Positions 1 to 7,275 are shown, numbered from the stretch's first letter. The stretch: DNA of 13,086 nt from FW021-bin31 sp964478125 (GCA_964478125.1 CAYZGR010000076.1:1-13086); one strand, 5' to 3'. The notes: generated by a model not told the origin, from the sequence alone. Numbers and translations are program-made.

Positions 1-28
1 AGCCTCTTTTTTCTGTCAATAAATTAAT

Positions 29-1435
29 TCACTGGTTATCAGCCATTTCTAAAGCAGCCGTAGTGGTATAATATTTGGCCAGCATATATGAAATTTCCCA
101 TTCCGGGATCCGTCCTTTATCCAGATAGTCTAAATACTTTTGAACAACCTGGGCAAAATGCTGCTCATGACCCACTTCGTATTGCTCCGGTACCACCACT
201 TCCCAATTGCCCTTATTTTCTTTTAGTGATACGCCCGGATAACGCTGTTGAATTTCTTTAATCTTTTCCTTGAGAGCAGTTTCCCATTCTCTCCCATCTC
301 CTCCTTTTACAGGCTCAACGAATAAGACCGGTTTAAAATTTTGTTCTTTTCCCTGTCTGATTATTAAATTGGCCTTCGTCCCTTTAAACAGGGAATAAAA
401 CGTATCTCCCGAGCCCTCCGGCGCTTGAAACTTCCAAATCGCAGTTACTTTAGCATGGATACCTTTGATGGTATAGTTCATCTCTCCATTAGCATATACA
501 CTTAAAATGCTATCTTTCACCTCTCTCTTTAGGAAGCCGGGGTACGTCTTTTCACCTGTAACCATCTCAAATTGAGTCGGCGTTAGCCTGGTAGGCCAAC
601 GTTTAGCTGAAAGCATCTGTATATCTTTCTGATAATCAATTAATTTTTGGGGGAAGCATTCCCACTGGACTAGATCAACGAGATGCGTAGTCACATCTAC
701 GATTCCCTCTCCCTGCTGGCTGACATCGAAATACCAATCAGGGCGTATCAGGGGCTGCCCGGAAACTTTTTTATAAAAATGATGCACACTTTCAAAAACA
801 ACTGCCGGATCCTCTTCCGTGCCCTCTTTTAATGTTCCAAATACTTTCGGGGAATGAGAAAGCTCTTTTTGCAATATATTAGTGATCTCATATCTCTCAG
901 TCATAATATCATACAACAATACTTTATTTTTTTTCGCAGTATCAAAAGCTTTTTTAAGTTGATCAAACCCCTCTGTCGTAATGGCCATGGGTTTATCAGC
1001 CAGCACATTCATCCCCGCCTCTATAGATTTCGTTATAAATTCTGTTTTTCTCTTGTTATTGCCCGCTATAACAACTATAGCATTTTGTTTCGGGCTTTCC
1101 TGAAGCATTTTTTGAAGATAATCCGGGCCGGTATATACCTCTTCATTCCAGGAGGTAGGATTATCTGAACGGTTATTATATTGATCTACTAGCTGTAAAT
1201 AAGATTTTACTCCCGGTCCTTCCGGTGCAAATACTTGTACCGTCGAGTCTATTTGTTTATAGGCATATTTTTGTAACAACGACGCGTGGAAATGTGCCGG
1301 GGCCAATACGACCAGATGGTATTTATTCATATCTTCTCCCTTTTTATGCTCTTTATTGATGCAACTTTGCATGAATATCATTCCGGATATTAAACAAAAC
1401 AAGGTTCTTGCTCTAATCTTAAACATAGTTCTCAT
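29..1435 (-). CDS. Lipoprotein Gfo/Idh/MocA-like oxidoreductase (putative oxidoreductase C-terminal domain type)
   Basis: This 468-residue protein is probably an envelope-anchored NAD(P)-dependent sugar oxidoreductase. Residues 1-25 form a signal peptide with a loose Bacteroidota lipobox (MQSC, Cys25). The Rossmann start at about residues 39-52 lacks GxGxxG and reads LAPAHFHAS, a His-rich variant I recall from the Bacteroidota family with this C-terminal domain. DKP (147-149) replaces the usual EKP, and DVTTHLVD (247-254) gives the conserved His and Asp of the catalytic helix; DWYFD is at 233-237. It overlaps the end of the nagB-like gene by 17 bases. A second start at Met4 would shorten the overlap to 8 bases and leave the signal peptide intact, so the start is uncertain within three codons. 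It is the last gene of the run in the window. Family membership is firm; cofactor binding and substrate are unknown. Confidence 0.85.
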   Translation of the reverse strand: MRTMFKIRARTLFCLISGMIFMQSCINKEHKKGEDMNKYHLVVLAPAHFHASLLQKYAYKQIDSTVQVFAPEGPGVKSYLQLVDQYNNRSDNPTSWNEEVYTGPDYLQKMLQESPKQNAIVVIAGNNKRKTEFITKSIEAGMNVLADKPMAITTEGFDQLKKAFDTAKKNKVLLYDIMTERYEITNILQKELSHSPKVFGTLKEGTEEDPAVVFESVHHFYKKVSGQPLIRPDWYFDVSQQGEGIVDVTTHLVDLVQWECFPQKLIDYQKDIQMLSAKRWPTRLTPTQFEMVTGEKTYPGFLKREVKDSILSVYANGEMNYTIKGIHAKVTAIWKFQAPEGSGDTFYSLFKGTKANLIIRQGKEQNFKPVLFVEPVKGGDGREWETALKEKIKEIQQRYPGVSLKENKGNWEVVVPEQYEVGHEQHFAQVVQKYLDYLDKGRIPEWEISYMLAKYYTTTAALEMADNQ

Positions 1436-2204
1436 TTAATTTTTTTGCACTTTCCCGATCCAAATATAAAATACTATTCGGATGTTTCCTTAAAATAGTA
1501 GATGGATAATTTTCTTTTATCTCATCTGTTAAGGTATGATACACCGCTTCCGCTTTGTTATCTCCGGGTACCATGCAAAATAAATAACGAGCTTGTAATA
1601 AAGCCGGAACCGTAAGCGTTATTGCTGCTTCCGGGACCTCCTCAAGTTGTTCGAAACAACCATCATGCACTTGCTGCAAACGGGAGGCTTCTTCAAGCTG
1701 CACCTGTTTCACCAGATTTTGATCATTGAAATCAGCTACGTGGGGATCATTAAATGCAATATGTGCATTCTCTCCGATACCCATACAAACAATATCTGCC
1801 GGATGCTGCTGAAGCAGTTTTGTATATCTTTGGATCTCCTCCTCCGGCGACCATCCATTTTCATTTAAATAAAACACTTTTTTGAAAGGAACGCTCTCAA
1901 AGAGCTGCTTTCTCAGGAAATTGCTAAACCGCTCGGGGTGCCCCATTGGTAAACCAATATATTCGTCCATATGAAAAGCATTGATCCTTGTCCAATTTAT
2001 TTCTTCATCTTCTGATAAAGCCTTTAAAAATTCATTTTGGGAGGGCGCCGCCGCAAAAATCATGTTTACAGTCTCCTGCCGATCCAATAACTCCTTGATC
2101 TTTTCCGCCACATCAACAGCCGCATGATTACCCATTTCCAGTCTGCTTTTGAAAATCTTTACGGTAAGCCGGTCAACATTAAATTCTATTTTTTGCTCTG
2201 TCAT
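1419..2204 (-). CDS. NagB-like glucosamine-6-phosphate deaminase/isomerase family protein
   Basis: The 261-residue protein has the full length and fold pattern of the glucosamine-6-phosphate isomerase/6-phosphogluconolactonase family. FHMDEYIG (77-84) matches the E. coli NagB FNMDEY motif, so the catalytic base corresponds to Asp80. GIGENAHIAFNDP (142-154) aligns with GVGNDGHIAFNEP. The general-acid His is kept (His148), but E. coli Asp141 becomes Asn146 and Glu148 becomes Asp153. The phosphate loop, TGGTP in E. coli, reads AAAPSQNEF (51-59). TILRKHPN (236-243) replaces the usual ASxLQLH segment. It therefore belongs to a divergent subfamily and may act on another ketose or aldose derivative. 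It starts 13 bases after the preceding MocA gene and overlaps the following one, so it is cotranscribed with both. Family is firm; the deaminase reaction is not proven. Confidence 0.85.
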   Translation of the reverse strand: MTEQKIEFNVDRLTVKIFKSRLEMGNHAAVDVAEKIKELLDRQETVNMIFAAAPSQNEFLKALSEDEEINWTRINAFHMDEYIGLPMGHPERFSNFLRKQLFESVPFKKVFYLNENGWSPEEEIQRYTKLLQQHPADIVCMGIGENAHIAFNDPHVADFNDQNLVKQVQLEEASRLQQVHDGCFEQLEEVPEAAITLTVPALLQARYLFCMVPGDNKAEAVYHTLTDEIKENYPSTILRKHPNSILYLDRESAKKLNENYV

Positions 2205-2217
2205 TTTTTCTATAGGG

Positions 2218-3312
2218 TTAAATTATTATATGNNNNNNNNNNNNNNNNNNNNNNNNNNNNNNNNNNNNNNNNNNNNNNNNNNNNNNNNNNNNNNNNNNNN
2301 NNNNNNNNNNNNNNNNNNNNNNNNNNNNNNNNCCTTCTTCCGCAGAAATAAAAAGTCCGGTATCTTCTTCCAGCGCTTTGATCATATCTTCTATTTGCAT
2401 CTGGTGTCCTTTAAAACTGATGGCTCTGGGATCAGAAGCGCCGCCTGAAGAAGGAGGGGCAGCATCCTTCATCAGAACTTCTTCATCCCCCTCTCTTTTG
2501 TGTCGAAACTGCCATTCAACAAGATGATCTTCTTCCAACACCGCACTGCCATCGGTCCCCCTGATTTCAATCCGCTTGAGCGCTCCCGGGAAAGCAGCTG
2601 TTGAGCATTCTATGGTACCCAAAGCCCCGTTAGTGAACTGGACAATTGCTACAACCGTATCTTCTACTTCAATATTTTTATGTAGGGCATTTGTAGTCAC
2701 GGCCTGTACAGATCGTACCGGCCCCATATACCATTGGAGCAGATCAACAGAATGGATTCCCTGGTTCATGAGTGCTCCTCCTCCATCAAACTGCCAGGTC
2801 CCTCTCCATTCGCCAGATTGGTAATATTCCGGTGTACGATACCATTTAACATAGGCGTCTCCCATTACCAAACTTCCAAATTGTTCTCTATTCAGCGCTT
2901 CTTTCAAGTCTTGACTTGCCTTATAAAATCGAGAAGGAAAAATGACACCCACCTTCACCCCGGCTTTTTTTGCGGCATTGATGATTTGATTACACCTTCC
3001 GGTATTTATCTCCAGCGGTTTTTCAATTAAACAATGTTTTCCTTTTGCAATACAAGCTAAAGCAGGTTCCAGATGAGCCCCCGAAGCGGTACAAATACAA
3101 ACTATATCTATCTTGTTATCTTGCAACATCTCATGTAAAGAATCATAGGTCTCACCTTTATATTGACGAGCAAATTCCTCAGCCTTATTCTTTGTCCGGT
3201 TATAAACGCCTATAAGCGTTGCATTCTCAATTTCTGAAATAGCTTTAGCATGGGTATGCGCGATAGACCCTGTTCCTATGATCCCAAATCCATATTGCTT
3301 CTTATTCGACAT
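2218..3312 (-). CDS. Cytoplasmic Gfo/Idh/MocA oxidoreductase, interrupted by an assembly gap
   Basis: This is a canonical NAD(P)-dependent sugar dehydrogenase with no signal peptide. The Rossmann motif GIIGTGSIA lies at residues 10-18, EKPL at 97-100 with catalytic Lys98, and GIHSVD at 185-190 supplies the conserved His187 and Asp190. The C-terminal domain runs from about residue 130. Readable sequence stops after about 326 residues at FISAEE, where relatives usually have some 20-30 further residues (an alpha helix and a short tail). After the 100 N, four codons (HIII) and a TAA remain in frame. Because 100 N is a standard placeholder, the true length and C-terminus are unknown and this tail may not belong to the gene. 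It lies between the nagA-like and nagB-like genes, so a cytoplasmic step on the same sugar is likely. Its substrate cannot be read from sequence. Confidence 0.85.
   Translation of the reverse strand: MSNKKQYGFGIIGTGSIAHTHAKAISEIENATLIGVYNRTKNKAEEFARQYKGETYDSLHEMLQDNKIDIVCICTASGAHLEPALACIAKGKHCLIEKPLEINTGRCNQIINAAKKAGVKVGVIFPSRFYKASQDLKEALNREQFGSLVMGDAYVKWYRTPEYYQSGEWRGTWQFDGGGALMNQGIHSVDLLQWYMGPVRSVQAVTTNALHKNIEVEDTVVAIVQFTNGALGTIECSTAAFPGALKRIEIRGTDGSAVLEEDHLVEWQFRHKREGDEEVLMKDAAPPSSGGASDPRAISFKGHQMQIEDMIKALEEDTGLFISAEEXXXXXXXXXXXXXXXXXXXXXXXXXXXXXXXXXXHIII
2233..2332. other. Assembly gap (100 N)
   Basis: There are exactly 100 consecutive undetermined bases, the usual placeholder for a gap of unknown size. 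It removes the C-terminal end of the oxidoreductase gene on the minus strand. The apparent reading frame through it has no meaning unless the real size happens to be about 100 bases. Confidence 0.98.
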
Positions 3313-3330
3313 AATACTTTATTATTTAAA

Positions 3331-3385
3331 CATTAAGAAATTAAGGAATATTAAACCTCTTCTTAATAATCTTAATTTTTTAATG
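3331..3385. repeat. Inverted repeat between the nagA-like gene and the following MocA gene
   Basis: CATTAAGAAATTAAG (3331-3345) is complementary to CTTAATTTTTTAATG (3371-3385) with one mismatch in 15, separated by 25 bases. The right arm contains the stop codon of the nagA-like gene (3380-3382). The hairpin is AT-rich, and TTAA-type motifs also fill the spacer. It resembles short intergenic palindromic repeats of environmental Bacteroidota, but only one copy is in the window. It could slow or partly end transcription, though a GC-rich terminator stem is absent. Confidence 0.6.
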
Positions 3386-4471
3386 GTTTGGCTTGGCTTC
3401 ATAAACCACTTTATTCCTTTTTATGACCTTCTCAATGGTAATGTGACTGGCGTCTATACGGAACTCCACCCTATCTTCTTTGCTCAGACGGAGATGTGGA
3501 AGTTCATTTTCTAGCATTTTTTCTACGCTCGTTGAGGCCATTTCCCAGGCTTCTTCAATGGTAGCCAGATTATGATCCACCAGGGTTTCCACACATTCCA
3601 GTAAATCTTTAGCGGCACCTGCGAGCATATCCGGATTGCTTCTCAAACAAAGTCTTTTCTCACTATTTAAAGTCACATTACCTCCAATGAAGGTTTCGTA
3701 ATCACCGGGAGGCAGCCCTGCAAAACGCGTTGTATCACTCACTAAGATCGCCTTCTTGTCTTTCACTTTCATCACCACTTTGATAAAAGCATCCGGAATA
3801 TGATGACCGTCTGCTATGATCATAGAAAACAGCCTATCCTCAGCCAATTGATCCCATAGCATATTCGGGTGTCGTTTCAACATTAAAGGTATTCCATTTC
3901 CCAAATGTGTAGATAAAGACAATCCCGCACCTACGGCATTTTTAATAGAGCCGGTATCTGCCAGGGAATGGCCCATGGATACGAGCACACCATTTTTTTT
4001 ACATTTTTTTATGAAATCACCCGAGTCTTCCCATTCAGGAGCCAGGGTTATCAACTTGATATGGCCTCTTGCCGCTTTTTGGAATTTTTCAAATAATTCC
4101 CAATCCGGTGACTTGATAAATTGAGCATCATGCGCTCCTTTTGCACCCTCTTCAGGAGAAATAAAAGGCCCTTCCAGATGAAAGCCGCCAACAGTTTCTC
4201 TGACCAGCGGATAGGATGCACACGCATCGGCTAATATTCTGAACAAAGAGCAGATGGCCTCGTCCGAGTTGGTGATAACTGTGGGAAAATAAATAGTCAC
4301 CCCTCTGCTCAATAAATATTCCGTTGCCTTTAGTACGTCTTCCTTAGTTAAAGACAAATCATTAAAATCAACACCCTTTATGCCATTCACCTGAAGGTCA
4401 ATCAGGCCGGGACCAGAATATGTATTCTCAGTTTGATCCCATTGTAAGGTATGTTGTGAATCGTAAATCAT
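3380..4471 (-). CDS. NagA-like N-acetylglucosamine-6-phosphate deacetylase, short N-terminus
   Basis: This amidohydrolase-superfamily protein (363 residues, cytoplasmic) is predicted to remove the acetyl group from an N-acetylamino sugar phosphate. PGLIDLQVNG (21-30) has the QxN form of the metal motif seen in E. coli NagA. HLEGPF (98-103) holds the metal ligand Glu100. MGHS (His168), STHLGNG (His189), IADGHH (His223) and LVSD (catalytic Asp246) follow in the family order, and LAGA lies at 293-296. Only 20 residues precede PGLID, against roughly 50 in E. coli NagA, so much of the first beta-sandwich half is missing. The only ATG before the motif sits inside a direct repeat. THLGNG replaces the usual THLxNAM. 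Short homologues starting close to the DLQVNG motif are, as far as I recall, common in related clusters, so it is probably functional. NagB-like and MocA genes follow directly. Confidence 0.85.
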   Translation of the reverse strand: MIYDSQHTLQWDQTENTYSGPGLIDLQVNGIKGVDFNDLSLTKEDVLKATEYLLSRGVTIYFPTVITNSDEAICSLFRILADACASYPLVRETVGGFHLEGPFISPEEGAKGAHDAQFIKSPDWELFEKFQKAARGHIKLITLAPEWEDSGDFIKKCKKNGVLVSMGHSLADTGSIKNAVGAGLSLSTHLGNGIPLMLKRHPNMLWDQLAEDRLFSMIIADGHHIPDAFIKVVMKVKDKKAILVSDTTRFAGLPPGDYETFIGGNVTLNSEKRLCLRSNPDMLAGAAKDLLECVETLVDHNLATIEEAWEMASTSVEKMLENELPHLRLSKEDRVEFRIDASHITIEKVIKRNKVVYEAKPNH

Positions 4472-4494
4472 AAGTCGTTAAATCGTAGGTCATT
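4459..4494. repeat. Direct repeat covering the start of the nagA-like gene
   Basis: On the plus strand AATCGTAAATCATA (4459-4472) and AATCGTAGGTCATT (4481-4494) match at 11 of 14 positions with a 22-base period. The first unit contains the ATG of the nagA-like gene (4469-4471) and its first codons. It resembles the AATCGTAAATC-type intergenic repeats seen in some Bacteroidota genomes. Other genomic copies cannot be seen here. Confidence 0.5.
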
Positions 4495-4509
4495 TAATCT
4501 GTTTGTATG

Positions 4510-4589
4510 CCACGAATGAAAGAAATAATCATACATGGTATAACCAGTTTAAATTCGTGTATTCGTGGCCTTCCTTCATCCGTGGGAAG
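4510..4589. repeat. Inverted and tandem repeat of the ATTCGTG type
   Basis: GCCACGAAT (4510-4518) and ATTCGTGGC (4561-4569) are perfect inverted copies 42 bases apart. ATTCGTGT (4553-4560) is followed directly by ATTCGTGG (4561-4568), with a diverged third copy ATCCGTGG at 4578-4585. CTTCC (4570-4574) can pair with GGAAG (4585-4589). The cluster fills most of the spacer between the Tat-type MocA gene and the nagA-like gene, in the leader of the latter. No T-run suggests an intrinsic terminator. It is probably a mobile-type intergenic repeat. Confidence 0.55.
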
Positions 4590-4614
4590 CCGTTTATTTA
4601 CATTCAGCTTAGCA

Positions 4615-5961
4615 CTAAACTTTTGGTTCCCAACCCGGTTCATATTTTCGATCCCAAAGTTTCATAGCTTCATTATTATCCAGGATATGACCATTAGCGG
4701 GATCTGTTTTAAATGAAATATTTCCTGAGCGAACCGCAATATTTCCCAGTTGTACCAGCAAAGTACTCTTATAACCTTTCTCAATTTCCGCATTCAGAGG
4801 AGCATCATTAAGAATACCATCAAAGAAGTTTTGAATATGCAATGCATCTAAATTCTGTGCCGGGCTTACTTTATTTCTTGTATTAATTTTAAAGTCATTT
4901 TTCACATCCTTGAGCAGCTTATTATCCAGATCATATATTTTGTAAGCATTTCTTCCCAATAATACCAGGGTTCCTTTTGTTCCATAAAACTCCGCTCCCA
5001 CACTTGACCCTTCTATATATCGCCCGTTACAGCTTCGGCTTTCAAAGTCCATCAGCGTATCATTTGGGAATTGAAAGGTCATTACCTGTGTATCCGGAGT
5101 TTGCCAGTCATCCTTATACCGGTAGCGTCCCCCCACCGAACGAACGCTTGTTGGATAATCACATTTCATTCCTCTCCGCATAAGATCGACGAAATGCGTT
5201 CCATTATTACCCGCTTCCCCGGTTCCCCAATTCCAGAACCAGTGCCAGTTGTAAGGCTGAATATTATCCCTATAGGGCTCCCGTGGAGCAGGCCCCTGCC
5301 ATAAATCATAATTAAACCCCTGGGGCACGGCTACCTGTTTTCCTTTTCCAATAGAAGGACGATTATTAGTATACCATCCCTTCGCATAATAAACGCGCCC
5401 GATAACTCCGTCATGTAAAGCGTTCAGCGCTTCTTTTACATTGGGCCAGGAGGGCCGCTGGGTTCCCAATTGTACCTTTCTTTTATACTTACGGGCAGCA
5501 GCCACCATCATCTCCCCTTCCCGCGGATTATGCGAACAGGGCTTTTCTACATAAACGTGTTTACCGGCCTTACAAGCGAGAATAGTGGCGGGTGCATGCC
5601 AGTGATCCGGAGTGGCAATAACCATAGCATCCATCTCCTTTATTTCCAAAGCTTTTCTGAAGTCGCCTATAGCTTTAGGTCTTGAGCCCTGAATTTTGTT
5701 AACCTCATCCACACATTTATTCATGTAGTTACTTTCTACATCACTGATGGAAATTATCTCGCAGTTTTTTTGATGTGCATAGTTTTTTGACAAGGCAAGA
5801 CCTCTTGCATGTACGCCCATCACACCCACCTTAATACGGTCATTAGCACCGATAATGTGAGCATAGCTCTTAGGACTAAAACCCGGCAATATACCGCCTA
5901 TGGAAACTGCAGCGGTAGCGGTGGCCGCTTTTTTGATAAAATCTCTTCTGGAATCCTTCAT
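4615..5961 (-). CDS. Tat-exported Gfo/Idh/MocA oxidoreductase
   Basis: This 448-residue protein is a likely periplasmic sugar or glycoside oxidoreductase. SRRDFIK (4-10) followed by an Ala-rich hydrophobic stretch to about residue 30 is a twin-arginine signal, consistent with folding around a nucleotide before export. The Rossmann segment VGVMGVHARG (45-54) lacks the middle Gly of GxGxxG. DHWHA (119-123), EKPC (139-142) and GTQRPS (166-171) are typical of the long Tat-type branch. GNNGTHFVD (251-259) carries the conserved His256 and Asp259. The C-terminal half has the Trp-rich WFWNWGTGEA and the SCNGRY region typical of this branch. It is unlike GH109 N-acetylgalactosaminidases in the cofactor region. 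Spacers of 193 bases upstream and 143 bases downstream contain repeats. By analogy with exported relatives it may oxidise glycosides at C3, but the substrate is unknown. Confidence 0.87.
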   Translation of the reverse strand: MKDSRRDFIKKAATATAAVSIGGILPGFSPKSYAHIIGANDRIKVGVMGVHARGLALSKNYAHQKNCEIISISDVESNYMNKCVDEVNKIQGSRPKAIGDFRKALEIKEMDAMVIATPDHWHAPATILACKAGKHVYVEKPCSHNPREGEMMVAAARKYKRKVQLGTQRPSWPNVKEALNALHDGVIGRVYYAKGWYTNNRPSIGKGKQVAVPQGFNYDLWQGPAPREPYRDNIQPYNWHWFWNWGTGEAGNNGTHFVDLMRRGMKCDYPTSVRSVGGRYRYKDDWQTPDTQVMTFQFPNDTLMDFESRSCNGRYIEGSSVGAEFYGTKGTLVLLGRNAYKIYDLDNKLLKDVKNDFKINTRNKVSPAQNLDALHIQNFFDGILNDAPLNAEIEKGYKSTLLVQLGNIAVRSGNISFKTDPANGHILDNNEAMKLWDRKYEPGWEPKV

Positions 5962-6000
5962 TTTTTACTTATTTAGTGATTGAAATACCCTGCGGAAATA

Positions 6001-6146
6001 AAAATTCAAATAGCAAATAATAAATCTCAAATAAAACCCAAACTCCAATATCCAACCTCTTCTCCACATACATTAAAGTATTCGTTTGTTATTTTTGGAA
6101 TTTTAAAATTGGAATTTATTTGTCTTTTGGGATTTGTGTTTTGATT
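6001..6146. repeat. Long AT-rich imperfect inverted repeat
   Basis: Most of the 193-base spacer is one imperfect palindrome. The left arm (about 6001-6057) is built from CAAAT, CCCAAA and CCAA words. The right arm (about 6093-6146) is built from TTGGAATTT, ATTTATTTG and TTGGGATTTG words. The reverse complement of the left arm aligns along most of the right arm with small offsets. Such arms are known from intergenic repeats in several environmental phyla. A small palindrome, TTACTTT-T-AAAGTAA (6149-6163), overlaps the stop codon of the next gene. No promoter-like match was found here for the downstream MocA gene. Confidence 0.55.
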
Positions 6147-6154
6147 CTTTACTT

Positions 6155-7204
6155 TTAAAGTAACCTCTTCAATTTCTCATGAGCTTTTGCTCTTCCCCTT
6201 TTTAAAACTTCTTCTAAACTTACCCTTCCGCCGCCGGTCAACCTGCTTTCATCGGCAGCTGTCATAAAGGTATAGATCTCTATTGTTTCTTCTTTTTTCA
6301 CAGGAGATTGACCGGTTTCAAAAAACCGGATAATCTCCTTGAGCAGAGGGGCATAGCCTTCATAAGGGCCTAAAACCGTATCTCCCTTCTCGCCATAGGC
6401 CGTCCCACCGTATGTATGTTTACCCGTTCTTGTACCGCGAAAGGTACCGATACGCCCGTCATTCCAGGTCCCTACCGCCACATCCGTGCCGGCCGTATGG
6501 GTCCGTGCCAGTTCCTGACATCCCGTTCCCATGACGGTATAAAGTATTTCCACACCATGTATACCATACCAGTAAAAATCAGGATGTGTTTTTTCTAAAG
6601 TACAGGGACTGTATGCGTCTGCCCCCAGTACCTTTCCTATTTTTCCACCTGCCACATCCTGTGCCGTAGACATATATCGAAGCGAAGAAGAAGAGAATAA
6701 AGGCACCTTATAATGGTCTGCCATCTGATAAAGCGTTAAAGCATCTGCGAGCGAAGCCGCAACAGGCTTATCTACAAAGAGCGGTTTCCCGGCTTTTATG
6801 ACCGGAATCGCCTGTTCCAGATGACGGCGACCGTCATTTGTCTCCAATAGAATCACATCCACCTTTTTTAATAACGCGGCTATACTATCGACAACCTCAA
6901 CCCCCATACCTTTCACATCTTTTATATACCCCGGAATACGCTTAACGGAAGATGCAATATCCAGGCTGCCTTTAGGATAAGCAGCTACTACCCTGTATCC
7001 TGCGGCAAAATCAGGTTTTTTGACATTCAATTCTTTGGTAAAGGCAACGGCATGAGAAGTATCCAGGCCGATGATACCAATTCTTTTCCCTTTCTTAGCA
7101 GCGCCACTGCCCATTACCGGCAAACCAGCCGCTGACAACCCCAGTCCCATACCCGTGAAAGCCGTATTCCTAATAAATTTTCTCCGGTCGTATCTCTGTG
7201 ACAT
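6155..7204 (-). CDS. Tat-type Gfo/Idh/MocA oxidoreductase with GLDTSHA motif
   Basis: The 349-residue protein begins with DRRKFIR (6-12) and a Gly/Ala-rich hydrophobic stretch to about residue 35, a twin-arginine signal, so it probably acts in the periplasm. The cofactor loop reads GIIGLDTSHA (43-52) in place of GxGxxG. DKP (145-147) replaces EKP, and GIHGVE (204-209) keeps the His but has Glu for the usual Asp. FYWYGIHG (200-207) and the Gly/Thr-rich C-terminal sheet identify a distinct branch of the family. A well-formed promoter lies 41-71 bases upstream, so this gene probably opens the transcript running through the nagA-like and nagB-like genes. Whether it is catalytic with NAD(P), or binds the cofactor differently, cannot be judged. 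Confidence 0.85.
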   Translation of the reverse strand: MSQRYDRRKFIRNTAFTGMGLGLSAAGLPVMGSGAAKKGKRIGIIGLDTSHAVAFTKELNVKKPDFAAGYRVVAAYPKGSLDIASSVKRIPGYIKDVKGMGVEVVDSIAALLKKVDVILLETNDGRRHLEQAIPVIKAGKPLFVDKPVAASLADALTLYQMADHYKVPLFSSSSLRYMSTAQDVAGGKIGKVLGADAYSPCTLEKTHPDFYWYGIHGVEILYTVMGTGCQELARTHTAGTDVAVGTWNDGRIGTFRGTRTGKHTYGGTAYGEKGDTVLGPYEGYAPLLKEIIRFFETGQSPVKKEETIEIYTFMTAADESRLTGGGRVSLEEVLKRGRAKAHEKLKRLL

Positions 7205-7244
7205 GAATAGATTTTTTATACAAGTTTATAATCGTGTACGTACC

Positions 7245-7275
7245 CAAAAGTATAACATTATTTTTAAATCGCCAA
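7245..7275 (-). promoter_or_regulatory. Bacteroidota-type promoter
   Basis: On the minus strand ATTG (TTG at 7273-7275) is followed after 20 bases by TACTTTTG (7245-7252), an exact match to the TAnnTTTG -7 element; the -33 element is one base off TTTG. The start codon lies about 40 bases downstream, giving a short leader. It would drive the MocA gene at 6155-7204 and perhaps the sugar genes beyond. Confidence 0.55.

Noticed and set aside
1..28. Possible start of another minus-strand gene (TTG at 17-19, purine-rich run before the window edge)
   Set aside because: Too few codons are visible to tell a start from a ribosome binding site or spacer.
4615..5961. GH109 NAD-dependent N-acetylgalactosaminidase, suggested by the Tat signal and MocA fold
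   Set aside because: The cofactor and EKP regions follow the common Tat-type oxidoreductase branch (DHWHA, EKPCSHNP) and not the pattern I recall for GH109.
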